The position numbers and the translations under genes are program-made. Shown here piece after piece: positions 1 through 5,347 of a stretch of 5,347 bases of DNA (position 1 is its first letter; every line of letters begins with the position of its first letter). The stretch covers positions 1-5,347 of the forward strand of contig CAISKJ010000057.1 of assembly GCA_903885885.1 (NCBI GenBank), given 5' to 3'. The DNA is from an uncultured delta proteobacterium. Lineage in GTDB: Bacteria; Myxococcota_A; Polyangia; Polyangiales; Ga0077539. The notes under the pieces are model-generated. The model made no database searches, was not told the DNA's origin, and saw only the letters and a list, made by a program, of their open reading frames with translations.

Positions 1-1366
<1,366 letters not shown>

Positions 1367-1373
1367 GTCTGAT

Positions 1374-1378
1374 CCTCC
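1374..1378 (-). promoter_or_regulatory. Ribosome-binding site of rpoC
   Basis: On the minus strand GGAGG is followed by seven bases (ATCAGAC) and then the GTG start codon, an ideal Shine-Dalgarno match and spacing. It decides the rpoC start. No in-frame ATG lies near the conserved N-terminus; the first in-frame methionine after the start is M78, inside the zinc-binding domain. The 3' arm of an inverted repeat ends one base upstream, so the site sits at the foot of a possible hairpin. Confidence 0.85.
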
Positions 1379-1379
1379 G

Positions 1380-1400
1380 GGCGCACTCTTGAGGTGCGCC
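1380..1400 (-). promoter_or_regulatory. Inverted repeat (possible hairpin) abutting the rpoC ribosome-binding site
   Basis: In the transcribed sense GGCGCAC (1400-1394) and GTGCGCC (1386-1380) are perfect 7-base complements around the 7-base loop CTCAAGA. The stem is G+C-rich and should be stable. It ends one base before the GGAGG of rpoC and leaves that site unpaired. It could affect ribosome access, RNA stability or processing, or do nothing. No T tract follows, so an intrinsic terminator is unlikely. The repeat is seen directly; any function is inference. Confidence 0.55.
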
Positions 1401-1434
1401 GTGCGTGAAGGCCGCGCGGAGTGATGCGAACAGT

Positions 1435-1475
1435 GCGCGCTCGCGGCTTCGAGTCGCCCCCCGCGCCGAGCGCGC
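1435..1475 (-). repeat. 9-base inverted repeat in the rpoB-rpoC spacer
   Basis: In the transcribed sense GCGCGCTCG (1475-1467) and CGAGCGCGC (1443-1435) are perfect complements separated by 23 bases that include a run of six G. It is the longest perfect inverted repeat found in the spacer. The large loop and alternating GC composition mean chance is a real possibility in such G+C-rich DNA. No T tract follows it. It may form a structured element in the rpoB-rpoC transcript. Confidence 0.45.
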
Positions 1476-1498
1476 GAACCTTCGGGGAGTGAGACCCT

Positions 1499-1518
1499 AC
1501 GCGCTTCTCTGAGCGCGT
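1499..1518 (-). repeat. 7-base inverted repeat in the rpoB-rpoC spacer
   Basis: In the transcribed sense ACGCGCT (1518-1512) and AGCGCGT (1505-1499) are perfect complements around the 6-base loop CAGAGA, a compact stable hairpin geometry. The sequence that follows, AGGGTCTCAC, has no T run, so this is not a standard intrinsic terminator. It is the most upstream of the three stems between rpoB and rpoC. Confidence 0.5.
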
Positions 1519-1601
1519 CGCCGTCAATGTACTGTTCTCACCTGCCGCGCAGCCTTCACCTCGTTGCGTGTGTACTCGGTTGAACTTCGAAAGCCTTCAG
1601 A

Positions 1602-5347
<3,746 letters not shown>

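Larger units (their letters stand above)
1367..1601 (-). other. rpoB-rpoC intergenic spacer, 235 bases
   Basis: This stretch lies between the rpoB stop and the rpoC start, with both genes read in the same direction. It contains no convincing gene: the best minus-strand candidate is an 11-codon GTG frame (1559-1524) with no family support. It carries three perfect inverted repeats (1499-1518, 1435-1475 and 1380-1400) and the rpoC ribosome-binding site. An 8-base direct repeat, TGAAGGCT in the transcribed sense, occurs at 1592-1599 and 1551-1558. A TTGACG at 1522-1527 resembles a -35 box, but no good -10 box lies at the right distance. Co-transcription of rpoB and rpoC is therefore the default reading, with the spacer acting as a structured internal leader. 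Confidence 0.8.

Noticed and set aside
1380..1518. The spacer hairpins as intrinsic terminators between rpoB and rpoC
   Set aside because: No stem is followed by a T run in the transcribed sense, and termination here would cut off an essential downstream gene.
1522..1527. TTGACG on the minus strand as a possible -35 box for a separate rpoC promoter
   Set aside because: At 16-18 bases downstream the sequence is G+C-rich (around GCGCGT) with no -10-like hexamer. The nearest TA-containing motif is too far away.
1524..1559. An 11-codon minus-strand mini-frame in the spacer (GTG start, TGA stop) that could be a leader peptide
   Set aside because: It is too short to distinguish from chance, has only a weak GAGG-like sequence upstream, and shows no run of regulatory codons.

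Overview
The window is a piece of the RNA polymerase operon of a high-G+C Gram-negative bacterium, read entirely from the minus strand. It holds two genes: most of rpoB (beta subunit, missing its N-terminus at the right edge) and, downstream in transcription, the first 455 codons of rpoC (beta-prime subunit, cut by the left edge just before its catalytic Asp triad). Both frames are intact, and all the catalytic and structural motifs inspected are present.

The beta-prime N-terminus begins MKDIFSFFEKPKDPLSFSAI, and both proteins closely resemble deltaproteobacterial, especially myxobacterial (Myxococcota), RNA polymerase. The G+C-rich codon use and GTG start of rpoC agree with this. The assignment rests on remembered family sequences, not on a search, so phylum is moderately supported and genus is not.

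Layout in transcription order: rpoB from the right edge to its TGA stop (5347 to 1602); a 235-base spacer (1601 to 1367); then rpoC from a GTG start at 1366 with a strong GGAGG ribosome-binding site. The spacer is longer than the short rpoB-rpoC gap of E. coli and contains three perfect inverted repeats. The last ends one base before the rpoC ribosome-binding site. None has a following T tract in the transcribed sense, so they do not look like ordinary intrinsic terminators.

The two products form the catalytic core of RNA polymerase with the alpha dimer and omega. Beta supplies the rifampicin pocket, the flap and the active-site lysines. Beta-prime supplies the zinc-binding domain, clamp, lid, rudder and (beyond the window) the Mg-binding loop. 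No mobile element, CRISPR array, tRNA or new gene system is visible. Long plus-strand open frames are antisense shadows of rpoB and rpoC. The only part not explained by standard housekeeping genes is the structured rpoB-rpoC spacer.
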